Source of the DNA: Solitalea agri
Lineage (GTDB): Bacteria; Bacteroidota; Bacteroidia; Sphingobacteriales; Sphingobacteriaceae
NCBI RefSeq assembly: GCF_023914155.1
Contig: NZ_JAMWYS010000050.1
Span: 1 to 60,329, forward strand
DNA length: 60,329 nucleotides
Direction: 5' to 3'
Shown: positions 1 through 7,957 of the stretch, piece by piece
Layout of the letters: the number at the start of each line of letters is the position of its first letter
Position numbering within the stretch: the first letter of the stretch is position 1
Notes under the pieces: model-generated
Told to the model about the DNA's origin: nothing
What the model saw: only the letters and a program-made list of their open reading frames with translations
Database searches by the model: none
Position numbers and translations under genes: made by a program

Positions 1-40
1 AATTCTCAATCAAAAAATATACAGTCAATTCTCGGCAACT

Positions 41-74
41 AAAAAGGCTGCCCCTTTTGAGACAGCCTCTTTTC
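41..74. terminator. Bidirectional terminator at left edge
   Basis: AGGCTG (45-50) pairs with CAGCCT (63-68). The stem has an A run on its left and a T run on its right, so it could stop transcripts from either side. The gene it serves on the left lies outside the window. Confidence 0.6.
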
Positions 75-133
75 ATTAAACCCTCAATGGGTTTGATTTA
101 ACCTTGAACAGTTTTTAGCTTCTTTCTTTTTTT

Positions 134-141
134 TATCTTTG
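134..141 (+). promoter_or_regulatory. -7 element of the marC promoter
   Basis: TATCTTTG matches the Bacteroidota -7 consensus TAnnTTTG exactly and ends eight bases before the marC ATG. This implies a leader of only a few bases. No convincing -33 TTG was picked out. Confidence 0.6.
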
Positions 142-149
142 GCCACTAT

Positions 150-716
150 ATGAATTTATCTATCAACGAAATTATTTCTGTAACAATGATCCTTTTTGCG
201 ATCATTGATATTCTGGGCTCTATTCCTATTGTTCTTGAATTACGTAACCGCGTAGGTCATATTCAGTCGGAAAAGGCCACTTTGGTAGCCATGGCATTAA
301 TGATCTTATTTCTTTTTGTTGGAGAGAAGTTATTGAATATTATCGGCGTTGATGTTAAATCGTTTGCTATCGCCGGTTCACTGGTTATTTTTTTTATTGC
401 GATGGAGATGGTACTAGGAATTCATTTTTTTCGCGATCAAATGCCTGAAACTGCCTCAATAGTTCCTTTGGCATTTCCACTAATTGCCGGAGCCGGAACT
501 ATGACCACTCTCCTATCATTAAAAGCCGAGTATCAAACTATAAATATCGTTTTAGGCATTATTATCAACTTACTTTTTGTTTATTTTGTACTGAAAAACG
601 TAAGCATACTGGAACGGATTCTGGGTAAAAATGGGGTGGAAATATTACGAAAGGCCTTTGGCGTAATTTTGTTGGCAATTGCCATCAAGTTGTTCAGAAA
701 CAATACCGGTTTATAA
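150..716 (+). CDS. MarC family integral membrane protein
   Basis: A 188-residue, almost entirely hydrophobic protein with about six membrane segments. The N-terminal part (FAIIDILGSIPIV) and the central LAFPLIAGAGTMTT stretch are the conserved family signatures: an acidic residue in the first helix and a P-x-x-GAG loop. Family members are inner-membrane proteins once linked to multiple antibiotic resistance, but their substrate is unknown, so no transport function is asserted. The length is usual for the short forms. It stands alone between the terminator at 41-74 and yebC. The ATG at 150 follows a good -7 element. Confidence 0.85.
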   Translation: MNLSINEIISVTMILFAIIDILGSIPIVLELRNRVGHIQSEKATLVAMALMILFLFVGEKLLNIIGVDVKSFAIAGSLVIFFIAMEMVLGIHFFRDQMPETASIVPLAFPLIAGAGTMTTLLSLKAEYQTINIVLGIIINLLFVYFVLKNVSILERILGKNGVEILRKAFGVILLAIAIKLFRNNTGL

Positions 717-823
717 TCTTAAAATAGTTTTACGAACCGGGTCAAATTGATTAACTAAAACAATAAATACATACATAAACAAGGTTGATAATCCAAAGTG
801 ATCAACTATGAACAGATAAAAAC

Positions 824-1546
824 ATGGGAAGAGCATTTGAAGCGAGAAAGCAAAGTAAAATGAAGCGTTGGGGTAAAATGGCCAAGCTATTTACCCGTAT
901 CGGTAAAGATATTGTAATTGCTGTTAAAGCCGGCGGTCCCAACCCGGAATCGAATGCGCGCTTACGCGTAATTATGCAGAATGCCAAAGGTGCTAACATG
1001 CCGAAAGATCGCATTGAAGCAGCTATTAAACGTGCAACCGATAAAGATACATCTAGCTACGAAGAGATTGTATACGAAGGATACGGCCCTTACAAGGTTG
1101 CTATCTTGGTTGAAACTTCTACCGACAACATCAACCGTACCGTTGGTAATGTTCGTAGCTATATTACCCGCTCAGGAGGAACTTTAGGTACCTCAGGTTT
1201 ATTGAACTTTATTTTCGAACGCAAAGCCGTATTCCGCATTGCTGCTGACGGAGTTGACGTTGAGGAGCTTGAACTTGATCTGATTGACTTTGGCGCTGAA
1301 GAGGTGTTCCAGGATGAAAATGAGATCACTATTACTACCGAGTTTGAAGATTTCGGTAAAATGCAAAAAGCTCTTGAAGATAAAGGAATGAACATTATCA
1401 GCTCTGAGTTCGAGCGCTTTTGTACTACCTTTAAAGAAGTTACAGCTGAACAAGAAGCTGAAGTTCAGAAATTGATCGACAAATTAGAAGAAGACGATGA
1501 CGTGAATGCTGTATATCACAATATGGCTCCTCGCGACGAGGCATAA
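824..1546 (+). CDS. yebC: YebC/PmpR family protein
   Basis: A 240-residue cytoplasmic protein that begins MGRAFEARKQSKMKRWGKMA, the typical YebC opening, followed by GPNPESNARLR and NMPKDRIEAAIKRA. The acidic C-terminal domain (EDDDVNAVYHNM) is also typical. Family members have been described as DNA-binding regulators and, more recently, as factors that help ribosomes through difficult proline stretches. The sequence does not distinguish these roles. Length is as expected. A terminator follows at once, so it is probably monocistronic. Confidence 0.93.
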   Translation: MGRAFEARKQSKMKRWGKMAKLFTRIGKDIVIAVKAGGPNPESNARLRVIMQNAKGANMPKDRIEAAIKRATDKDTSSYEEIVYEGYGPYKVAILVETSTDNINRTVGNVRSYITRSGGTLGTSGLLNFIFERKAVFRIAADGVDVEELELDLIDFGAEEVFQDENEITITTEFEDFGKMQKALEDKGMNIISSEFERFCTTFKEVTAEQEAEVQKLIDKLEEDDDVNAVYHNMAPRDEA

Positions 1547-1562
1547 GTCACAATATACTCAT

Positions 1563-1595
1563 AAAAAATCCCATCCAAAAGGTGGGATTTTTTTA
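1563..1595 (+). terminator. Terminator after yebC
   Basis: A stem of about nine pairs, AAATCCCA-CC against GG-TGGGATTT with one bulged base and an AAAA loop, followed by a run of T. Confidence 0.75.
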
Positions 1596-1709
1596 TTGCC
1601 CATGCTACGATGAAAGATCCTGCCAGATTTCTCATAAGGAATAAATCTTAATACGATTAATTAAATTTACACTACAAACCAAAAGACAAATCACTTACTT
1701 TAGCATCAT

Positions 1710-2453
1710 ATGAAAAAAAGCATCACAATCTTCGTTTTAGCACTATTCACTTCTGTTTCCTTGTTTGCTCAAAGTGCCAACAAAGCCGACAGCCTTTACC
1801 AGGTAGCCCTTAACTTTTATGATAAGCAAGATTCGCAGAACGCTATTGTTAACTTCGAAGAAGTTTTAAAGCTGAACCCTAAACACGTTGATGCCCTATA
1901 TAACCTGGCTGTTTTGCAATATGAACTTGGCAACAAGCAAAAGGCAATCGAACTGTTTCAACGTTCGGCGGCTTTGGGCGATACGCAATCAAAAGAAATT
2001 TTGAAACAGAAACTGAATGTTCGCTTAAATTACGCTGATACAATGGACATTGCTGATGTAGACAAGCTACCACAATTACTTTTAGATGGAAAAGCCGAGG
2101 ATCTGCTATTTAACAACAGTATCAACACCAAATTATTAAAGGAAATTGCCAATAATATTGTCGCATCAAAAGATATAAAGTCTCGGGTCTTTGATATAGA
2201 AGCGGCTAATAAAAACATTGATGTAACTACCATCAATGAAGTAAAATTAAAGGTGGGCCTGCTATTTGGTAAAGATGGCTCCATTACGGTCATTCCAACC
2301 GATGAGAATTTCATCGACCGAAAATTAGTGTTAGAAATGATGAAAGCTTCGGCAAAACTCGGAAAAGTTACGCCGGCACAATATGCTGATAAAGTTGTTT
2401 GCACAAGGTATTATTCAATTCCTTTGATGTATTACAAGGAAGAAAATAAATAA
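1710..2453 (+). CDS. Secreted TPR protein with TonB-C-like tail
   Basis: 247 residues. An N-terminal signal peptide (cleavage likely after SLFAQ, near residue 21) is followed by about two tetratricopeptide units (roughly residues 25-95, e.g. ALYNLAVLQYELGNKQKAIELF). The C-terminal part (KLKVGLLFGKDGSITVI, then PAQYADKVV) recalls the TonB C-terminal fold, with a beta strand next to a DGSI turn. That is a resemblance only. It is periplasmic and of unknown function. The next gene begins nine bases after its stop, so the two are probably co-transcribed. TACTTTAG at 1696-1703 is a one-mismatch -7 element. Confidence 0.7.
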   Translation: MKKSITIFVLALFTSVSLFAQSANKADSLYQVALNFYDKQDSQNAIVNFEEVLKLNPKHVDALYNLAVLQYELGNKQKAIELFQRSAALGDTQSKEILKQKLNVRLNYADTMDIADVDKLPQLLLDGKAEDLLFNNSINTKLLKEIANNIVASKDIKSRVFDIEAANKNIDVTTINEVKLKVGLLFGKDGSITVIPTDENFIDRKLVLEMMKASAKLGKVTPAQYADKVVCTRYYSIPLMYYKEENK

Positions 2454-2462
2454 CCGCTTAAA

Positions 2463-3668
2463 ATGCCGTTGCTAAATCTTCAAAAGTATTTCCGCATAGC
2501 ACTTTTCAACTTCTTTATTCTTTCATTAGTTGGCTTGCTGTTGCGATGGCTTATGATTAGTCCGATCAAAGGGCTGAACTATCAGTACATTTTACATGCT
2601 CATAGCCATTTCGCTTTTAGTGGTTGGGCATTTATGGCTTTAATGCTGGCACTTAGCCACTGTTTCATTCCGGCGAAATTATTTGAACAAAAGAATTTCA
2701 AAAACCTGATTTGGTTGACTGTTTTTACAGCCTATGGAATGTTGCTTTCATTTCCGTTTAAGGGTTACTTCGTTGTTTCTATCGCTTTCTCAACATTATT
2801 CATTGGAGTAAATGCCTGGTTTATCGTATTCTTTTTCAAAGCAACGTATAACAACCCCAAAACGCTTTCCCTTAAAACAGCCCAACTGGGCTTAATATTT
2901 TTAGGTTTATCATCCATCGGCCCATTTACCTTAGGGCCTATTATTGCCAATGGCTTATCAGGCTCTCCGTTTTATTATAATGCCATTTACTTTTACCTGC
3001 ATTTTCAATACAATGGTTGGTTATGCCTAGGCGTTTTATCATTACTAATAAATCTAGTTGAAAAAAAAGGATTTATATTTCCCCCAATCAGTTCAAAACT
3101 GATTTATTCGTTGTTGCTCATCTCGGTTTTATTAACCTATTCACTTTCGCTCCTATGGAACAAACCGCCGGCATTAGCTTATGTTATTGGAGGTCTTGGA
3201 GCCCTGCTGCAATGTTTTGCATTATTATTTCTGTTTAAAACCTTTCAATGGAGAATACTATTCTCCTTGCCACGACTTCAAAAAACGTTGCTGCTTTTAG
3301 GTGTATTGGCTTTCACTCTAAAAGCCAGTATGCAACTACTCTCTGCCCTTCCCTATTTTGCTGATCTAGCCACTCAAATCCGCCACCTGATCATCGGTTA
3401 TCTGCACATGGTATTTTTAGGTTGTTTTAGTTGTTTGGTTTTGTTTTACAGTATTTATAACAAGCTGATTTTAGTTTCCAAACCATTTTCTACTGCAGCT
3501 TATTTATTTATTGCAGGTATTATTATTACCGAACTATTGCTATTCGGTGGAAGCCTACTTATGAACAGCAAATCATATATCCCTCATTTTCAACACATTT
3601 TAATCTTGGCTTCAGCAATCCTTCCTCCAGCGCTATTTGGCCTTTGGTTCTACTCAAAAAAAGAGTAG
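2463..3668 (+). CDS. Polytopic membrane protein, heme-copper-oxidase-I/NnrS-like
   Basis: 401 residues with about eleven to twelve predicted membrane helices and several helix-embedded histidines: LHAHSHFAFSGW near residue 43, YLHFQYNGW near 177, and a HLIIGYLHM segment near 305. The motif LHAHxxFA-GW recurs in the product of 5290-6555, so the two proteins look distantly related. Histidines in this setting suggest heme or metal binding, as in heme-copper oxidase subunit I and NnrS. No full oxidase or NorB signature is present. The position directly before the ric gene suggests a role in NO or nitrogen-oxide metabolism. Function is inferred only from context. Confidence 0.6.
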   Translation: MPLLNLQKYFRIALFNFFILSLVGLLLRWLMISPIKGLNYQYILHAHSHFAFSGWAFMALMLALSHCFIPAKLFEQKNFKNLIWLTVFTAYGMLLSFPFKGYFVVSIAFSTLFIGVNAWFIVFFFKATYNNPKTLSLKTAQLGLIFLGLSSIGPFTLGPIIANGLSGSPFYYNAIYFYLHFQYNGWLCLGVLSLLINLVEKKGFIFPPISSKLIYSLLLISVLLTYSLSLLWNKPPALAYVIGGLGALLQCFALLFLFKTFQWRILFSLPRLQKTLLLLGVLAFTLKASMQLLSALPYFADLATQIRHLIIGYLHMVFLGCFSCLVLFYSIYNKLILVSKPFSTAAYLFIAGIIITELLLFGGSLLMNSKSYIPHFQHILILASAILPPALFGLWFYSKKE

Positions 3669-3670
3669 AA

Positions 3671-3698
3671 AAATAAAAGACCTTTTTATCTTTTATTT
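3671..3698. promoter_or_regulatory. Candidate operator upstream of ric, shared with nosD
   Basis: A 28-bp AT-rich element whose core is AAAAGACCTTTTTATCTTTT (3675-3694). The half-sites AAAAGA and TCTTTT are inverted about an 8-bp spacer. The same 28 bases occur on the other strand at 11208-11235 before nosD. It lies 12 bp upstream of the ric -7 element. The Rrf2 regulator at 6902 is the local candidate to bind it (inference). Confidence 0.55.
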
Positions 3699-3710
3699 GA
3701 AATATGTTTT

Positions 3711-3718
3711 TATCTTTG
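3711..3718 (+). promoter_or_regulatory. -7 element of the ric promoter
   Basis: TATCTTTG matches TAnnTTTG exactly, 21 bases before the ric ATG. It marks a transcription start separate from that of the upstream membrane-protein gene. Confidence 0.6.
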
Positions 3719-3739
3719 ACTTATAAACGAAGATAAAAT

Positions 3740-4738
3740 ATGAACACCATGGAAATATTAGATGTTACCGTTCTGGAACCTAAACACAAGCATCCAACAA
3801 TCTTTAACCGATTTGATCAACTTCAAGCAGGTGAAGGTTTTATTATTCATAATGACCATGACCCTAAGCCGCTTTACTATCAGTTATTAGCTGAACGCGG
3901 AGCGACATTCAGCTGGGAATATCTAATGGAAGGCCCTGAATGGTGGAAAGTTCGAATCACTAAAAATTTAGTTGGCGAGAATGACAGCACCGTAGGCGAA
4001 TTGGTAGCAAAGGATTTCCGCAAGGCTGAAGTATTTAAAAAATTTGGAATCGACTTTTGTTGTGGCGGTAAGAAATCGGTTAAACAAGTGTGCTCCGAAA
4101 AAGGAGTAAACTATGACGAATTACAAACCGCACTAAATGCTACAGAAAGCATTGGTACCAAAGCAGAAAACTATGATCAATGGTCGGTAGAGTTTTTAGT
4201 TGATTATATTGTAAATAAACATCACACCTACGTAAAGGATTCATTGCCGGTAATGCTTGAATTTGCTCAAAAGGTTGCAAGAGTTCATGGCGCCAATCAC
4301 CCTGAAAACATTGAAATTGCAGAGAACGTTCATGCGCTGGCAGCTGAACTTAACATGCACCTGATGAAAGAGGAACGAGTACTCTTCCCTTATATTCAGC
4401 AATTAGGTAAACTAAAAAGAGAAAACAAACAAGCAGGAACTCCAACATTCGGCACGGTTAAAAACCCTGTAAATATGATGGAAATGGAGCATGATTCAGC
4501 AGGAGAATTAATGCAGGCTATCAGTAAACTGTCTAATAACTATACTCCACCAGCTGATGCCTGTACTACCTACCGTGTCTTATATGCGAAACTCAAAGAG
4601 TTTGAAGATGATTTACATAATCATATTCATTTAGAGAACAATATTCTATTCCCTAAAGCTATTGAACTTGAAGCAGAGCTGATGGGTAAAGATGTGTCAG
4701 TTGAACCATCTGAAAATTCATGTTCTGTAAAACCTTAA
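3740..4738 (+). CDS. ric: Ric/ScdA-type iron-sulfur cluster repair protein with N-terminal DUF2249
   Basis: 332 residues in three parts. Residues 1-75 are a DUF2249 domain (DQLQAGEGFIIHNDHDPKPL). Residues 83-130 are the ScdA_N/DUF542 domain with the cysteine pair FGIDFCCGG (C107, C108). Residues 145-315 are a hemerythrin-like four-helix bundle with H161/H162, HLMKEERVLFPY and HIHLENNILFPK, which supply a di-iron site. Ric/ScdA/YtfE proteins repair Fe-S clusters after nitrosative or oxidative damage in the cytoplasm. The N-terminal DUF2249 fusion is longer than the E. coli type. It heads a tightly spaced run of genes ending with the Rrf2 regulator, and the next start is four bases after its stop. 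Confidence 0.9.
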   Translation: MNTMEILDVTVLEPKHKHPTIFNRFDQLQAGEGFIIHNDHDPKPLYYQLLAERGATFSWEYLMEGPEWWKVRITKNLVGENDSTVGELVAKDFRKAEVFKKFGIDFCCGGKKSVKQVCSEKGVNYDELQTALNATESIGTKAENYDQWSVEFLVDYIVNKHHTYVKDSLPVMLEFAQKVARVHGANHPENIEIAENVHALAAELNMHLMKEERVLFPYIQQLGKLKRENKQAGTPTFGTVKNPVNMMEMEHDSAGELMQAISKLSNNYTPPADACTTYRVLYAKLKEFEDDLHNHIHLENNILFPKAIELEAELMGKDVSVEPSENSCSVKP

Positions 4739-4742
4739 AACT

Positions 4743-5273
4743 ATGGAAACAGAAAACTTGGTATTGCTTGATGTAAGGCCATTGCTTGCTCAAAAGCAAG
4801 ATCCGTTTAAACAAATTATGGAGACGGTAAACACACTCCCTACTGGTAGTGGGTTGCATCTGATTACTCCATTCGAACCCGTTCCGCTCTATGTGATCAT
4901 GCAATCGAAAGGGTTTGTTTGCCGGACAGAGCGCATAAGTAACAATGAGGTACATACCTATTTTGAACCTGAATCACTAGCGGTTAAAAGCCATTCTAAC
5001 GAACCTGAAATCAATTTAGATTTCAACGACGAAACATTTACAAGTCTTGTGAATGCCTTTAAAGGCAAATTGCACGAAGTGGATGTAAGAGAACTTGAAA
5101 TGCCGCAGCCCATGCTCACCATCCTGGCTGAGCTTGAGCACTTACCTGCAGATCATGCATTACTGGTCCACCATAAAAAAGTACCACTTTTCTTGCTTCC
5201 TGAATTAAAGGCACGCGACTTTGAGTACCTGATCTATAACAAAGAAAAAGTAGAGCTTCTAATCTTCAGATAA
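4743..5273 (+). CDS. DUF2249 domain protein, two tandem copies
   Basis: 176 residues. Two DUF2249-like halves are visible: residues 1-76 (LLDVRPLLAQKQDPF, then GLHLITPFEPVPLY) and about 90-176 (VDVRELEMPQPM, then HALLVHHKKVPLFLL). DUF2249 is a small fold often found near ric, nitrite or NO reductase genes. Its biochemical role is not established. The second half is the more divergent. It probably works with the ric product upstream, which carries the same domain, and lies in the same operon. No signal peptide, so cytoplasmic. Confidence 0.75.
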   Translation: METENLVLLDVRPLLAQKQDPFKQIMETVNTLPTGSGLHLITPFEPVPLYVIMQSKGFVCRTERISNNEVHTYFEPESLAVKSHSNEPEINLDFNDETFTSLVNAFKGKLHEVDVRELEMPQPMLTILAELEHLPADHALLVHHKKVPLFLLPELKARDFEYLIYNKEKVELLIFR

Positions 5274-5289
5274 CATTAATCTATAAATC

Positions 5290-6555
5290 ATGAGCCACGC
5301 TGTATCAGTTAAAACCGTTTCTGCCAAAATGATCTCTGCTCATTATATGGCCGGGAGCATCGCTTATCTGATAGTGTGTGTGCTAGTGTTAATGTCCGGT
5401 AACGCGTTTGCCGGGCATTTTTTCCATCCACAACTATTGGCCATGGTTCATTTAGCCGCTTTAGGCTGGATCAGCATGATCATTATTGGCACCACCTACC
5501 TCTTGGTTCCGGTTATCCTCGATGTTAACTTATACAGCAACAAACTCGCTTATTTCAGCTTTTTCAGCCTGATAGCAGGCGTTATCGGATTGGCGTGTAC
5601 ATTCTATCACTTTATAACAGGTCCTTTGATGCAAGTTGCTGCATTGCTGTTATTAGCAAGCATCGGGTCATATTGCTTTAATCTTTGGAAAACTACGACA
5701 AAACATAAAGCAGAGAATATTCAAGCTGATTTTATTCAAACGGCATTGCTCTGGCTGCTGGTAACTGCAATATTAGGTACGTTACTGGTCTTCAATTTTA
5801 GCTACGCCTTTTTGCCTGAAGATCACTTACACTATCTGAAGCTTCATGCGCATATCGGTTTTGCAGGCTGGTTTCTATTATTAGTTATGGGCGTGCTTTC
5901 TAAACTGATGCCAATGTTTTTACTTAGTAAAACAACTAACAGTAAACAATTAAGGCTTTGTTGGTATTTGGTAAACGGAGCCATTTGCGGCTTTCTTATC
6001 GATATGTTTTTCAACCAGGGCCGGTTAAGCATTGTTTGCTGGCTGTTAGGAGCAGCAGGCATTAGCTGTTTCGCCAACTTCCTGTACTCCGTTTGGAAAA
6101 ACAGAATGAAACGTAAAGTTGACTTGCCCATGAATACTACATACAAAATGCTGACGCTGGGTCTTGTTTCAGTTATTATTGCAGCCGTTTTATTGATCCT
6201 AAATAACAATGAGGTTTTTCTGCAATTGGCAAAAACATATGGCGTGCTATTTTTAGGTGGATTTCTAACCGGACTGGTTCTGGCCCAAACATTTAAAATT
6301 TTGCCTTACATTATTTGGCTCGAACTATTTAAAGATATGGCAGGAGCGGAGAGTATCCCACAGCCTGCCGATTTGTACAATAAAAATTGGTTCAATTTGC
6401 AATTTACATTTTACATACCTGGATTAGTGCTGTTAATCGCGGGTATCATACTAAAAAGTACAACAGTAATTTCGTTTGGAGGAATGTTATTGCTCCTCAG
6501 CGCCTTTTTTTATACTAGCAACATAATAAAACTGATCAGAATGAACGTTAATTGA
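5290..6555 (+). CDS. Polytopic membrane protein, heme-copper-oxidase-I-like
   Basis: 421 residues and about twelve membrane helices. Helix-embedded histidines occur in HPQLLAMVHLAALGW (near residue 47), in FYHF (near 101), and in LHYLKLHAHIGFAGW (near 180). The pattern is reminiscent of heme ligands in heme-copper oxidase subunit I or NnrS. The length is shorter than NorB and no CuB/FeB ligand set was recognised. LHAHxxFAGW is shared with the product of 2463-3668. It is in the ric-DUF2249-SufT-like-Rrf2 operon, so a role in NO sensing, detoxification or respiration is plausible but unproven. Confidence 0.6.
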   Translation: MSHAVSVKTVSAKMISAHYMAGSIAYLIVCVLVLMSGNAFAGHFFHPQLLAMVHLAALGWISMIIIGTTYLLVPVILDVNLYSNKLAYFSFFSLIAGVIGLACTFYHFITGPLMQVAALLLLASIGSYCFNLWKTTTKHKAENIQADFIQTALLWLLVTAILGTLLVFNFSYAFLPEDHLHYLKLHAHIGFAGWFLLLVMGVLSKLMPMFLLSKTTNSKQLRLCWYLVNGAICGFLIDMFFNQGRLSIVCWLLGAAGISCFANFLYSVWKNRMKRKVDLPMNTTYKMLTLGLVSVIIAAVLLILNNNEVFLQLAKTYGVLFLGGFLTGLVLAQTFKILPYIIWLELFKDMAGAESIPQPADLYNKNWFNLQFTFYIPGLVLLIAGIILKSTTVISFGGMLLLLSAFFYTSNIIKLIRMNVN

Positions 6556-6563
6556 AATAATGT

Positions 6564-6896
6564 ATGGAAATCGATATTCTGAAAAATAAACCTTTTTTTA
6601 TCGCGGAATTATATGAAAATTTACGCAGTGTTATCGATCCTGAACTGGGGTTAAATATTGTTGACCTTGGTTTAATTTATAACATTGAGGCATTGGAACC
6701 TACAAAAGAAATCAATGTCACCATGACACTCTCCACCAAGGGTTGTCCCGCCGGAGATTTCATCATTAACTGTATTTGGGAACGATTGAAAAATCGTTAT
6801 TCGGATTGGCAGATTGATGTGCAACTTGTATGGGAACCCGAATGGACTGTAGATAACATTAGCGAACTAGGTAAAACTCAACTTGGATTAAACTAA
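6564..6896 (+). CDS. MIP18/SufT-like metal-sulfur cluster assembly factor
   Basis: 110 residues, the normal length for this domain. Signatures: DPELGLNIVDLGLIY (about 36-50) and the STKGCPAGD loop with its conserved cysteine (about 77-85). Proteins of this family (PaaD, SufT, DUF59) help mature Fe-S proteins in the cytoplasm. Its place between Fe-S repair genes and an Fe-S regulator fits a role in rebuilding clusters damaged by NO. It starts eight bases after the preceding stop, and the next gene starts five bases after its own. Confidence 0.85.
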   Translation: MEIDILKNKPFFIAELYENLRSVIDPELGLNIVDLGLIYNIEALEPTKEINVTMTLSTKGCPAGDFIINCIWERLKNRYSDWQIDVQLVWEPEWTVDNISELGKTQLGLN

Positions 6897-6901
6897 AAGA
6901 T

Positions 6902-7345
6902 ATGCTTTCGAAAACCTGTGAATATGCAATCAGAGCTCTTATTTACATTGTTTATAAGAGTGGGGACGGCAATAAGCTGGGAATAAAAGATATTGCCAAG
7001 GAAATTGGTTCGCCTGAGCATTTTACAGCCAAAATATTGCAAACACTTTCGAGGCAGGGAATTATTTCTTCTACCAAAGGCCCTAATGGTGGTTTTTACG
7101 TAGAAAAAGATACTGCTCCTATACCTATTATCAATGTAATGATAGCCATTGATGGACCAAAACCCCTGGGTACCTGCGTACTTGGACTAAAAGAATGTAA
7201 CGACTTACAACCTTGCCCGTTACACGATAGTTACAAGGGGATCAAGCAATCATTATTCACCCTTTTCTCAACTAAAACCATTCAGGATTTAGCTGCGGAT
7301 GTGGCTGATGGTAAAGTCATAAAATTCACTTTAGAAACTAATTAA
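6902..7345 (+). CDS. Rrf2 family regulator, NsrR-like, with Fe-S cysteines
   Basis: 147 residues. The N-terminal winged helix opens MLSKTCEYAIRALIYIV and has the wing GPNGGFYVEK near residue 60. Three cysteines, C92, C99 and C105 (TCVLGLKECNDLQPCPLH), have the spacing used by Rrf2 proteins that bind a [2Fe-2S] or [4Fe-4S] cluster (IscR, NsrR). In this context an NO-responsive NsrR-type role is most likely, controlling the ric and nos promoters. It is the last gene of the ric operon. RsrR- or IscR-like function cannot be excluded from sequence alone. Confidence 0.85.
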   Translation: MLSKTCEYAIRALIYIVYKSGDGNKLGIKDIAKEIGSPEHFTAKILQTLSRQGIISSTKGPNGGFYVEKDTAPIPIINVMIAIDGPKPLGTCVLGLKECNDLQPCPLHDSYKGIKQSLFTLFSTKTIQDLAADVADGKVIKFTLETN

Positions 7346-7368
7346 CAACATAATTTAATTTATATAAT

Positions 7369-7905
7369 ATGAAAACCAATAGATTATCAGAAAAAAGGAC
7401 AAAAAGAACTCTATTTCCTTATTTAGCACTTACTATCGTTTCATTATTCCTTGCGTCTTGCGGAGGTTCACAAAACAATACCGATTCCAATCAAACCGCC
7501 GAAAACACTGAAGCTACCACTACCGAAAGCAGTGCCGCTGCAGCAGTAGATACCAAAGCACATAGCGACAGTAAAGGGGTTGGAAAATTTACTGAAGTTA
7601 AAATTGAAGCATTAAACACTGACTTAGCTAAAAATGGTGAAACCGTATTCACTGCAAAATGTTCGGCTTGCCATAAAACTACCGATCAAAAAGTTGTTGG
7701 TCCGGGCTTAAAAGGTGTAACCGAACGCCGTACTCCTGAATGGATCATGAATATGATCACCAATCCTACTGAAATGACCAAAAGTGATCCGGTTGCTAAA
7801 GCACTTTTAGAAGAACACCTAACTCAAATGACTTTCCAAAATGTTACGGATGATGAAACTCGCCAAATTTTGGAATTTTTACGTCAAAACGACGGAGCCA
7901 AATAA
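7369..7905 (+). CDS. Lipoprotein cytochrome c (copy 1), upstream of nosZ
   Basis: 178 residues. A lipoprotein signal peptide ends in LASC (C31). A low-complexity Thr/Glu/Ala/Ser linker follows (about 35-65). The C-terminal mono-heme domain has CSACH (C98, C101, H102). M154 in LTQMTF is the likely sixth heme ligand. It is periplasmic and membrane-anchored. From its position just before nosZ, it probably delivers electrons to nitrous oxide reductase. Residues 60-178 match copy 2 (14202-14720) at about 96 of 119 positions by hand count. Confidence 0.85.
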   Translation: MKTNRLSEKRTKRTLFPYLALTIVSLFLASCGGSQNNTDSNQTAENTEATTTESSAAAAVDTKAHSDSKGVGKFTEVKIEALNTDLAKNGETVFTAKCSACHKTTDQKVVGPGLKGVTERRTPEWIMNMITNPTEMTKSDPVAKALLEEHLTQMTFQNVTDDETRQILEFLRQNDGAK

Positions 7906-7925
7906 TTTTAACTACTAACAGATAT

Positions 7926-7936
7926 AAAGGTCTTTT
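7926..7936. promoter_or_regulatory. Operator core before nosZ
   Basis: AAAGGTCTTTT, the 11-bp core of the element shared by ric and nosD, lies 21 bases before the nosZ ATG in the same orientation as before nosD. The wider flanks (ATATAAAGG and TTTTTATTACC) resemble but do not equal the other two sites. Low complexity makes chance a real alternative. Confidence 0.4.
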
Positions 7937-7957
7937 TATTACCTAATAATAAACTAC

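Noticed and set aside
4659-4955. Minus-strand frame over the ric/DUF2249 junction
   Set aside because: Antisense to two convincing genes, no signal or domain.
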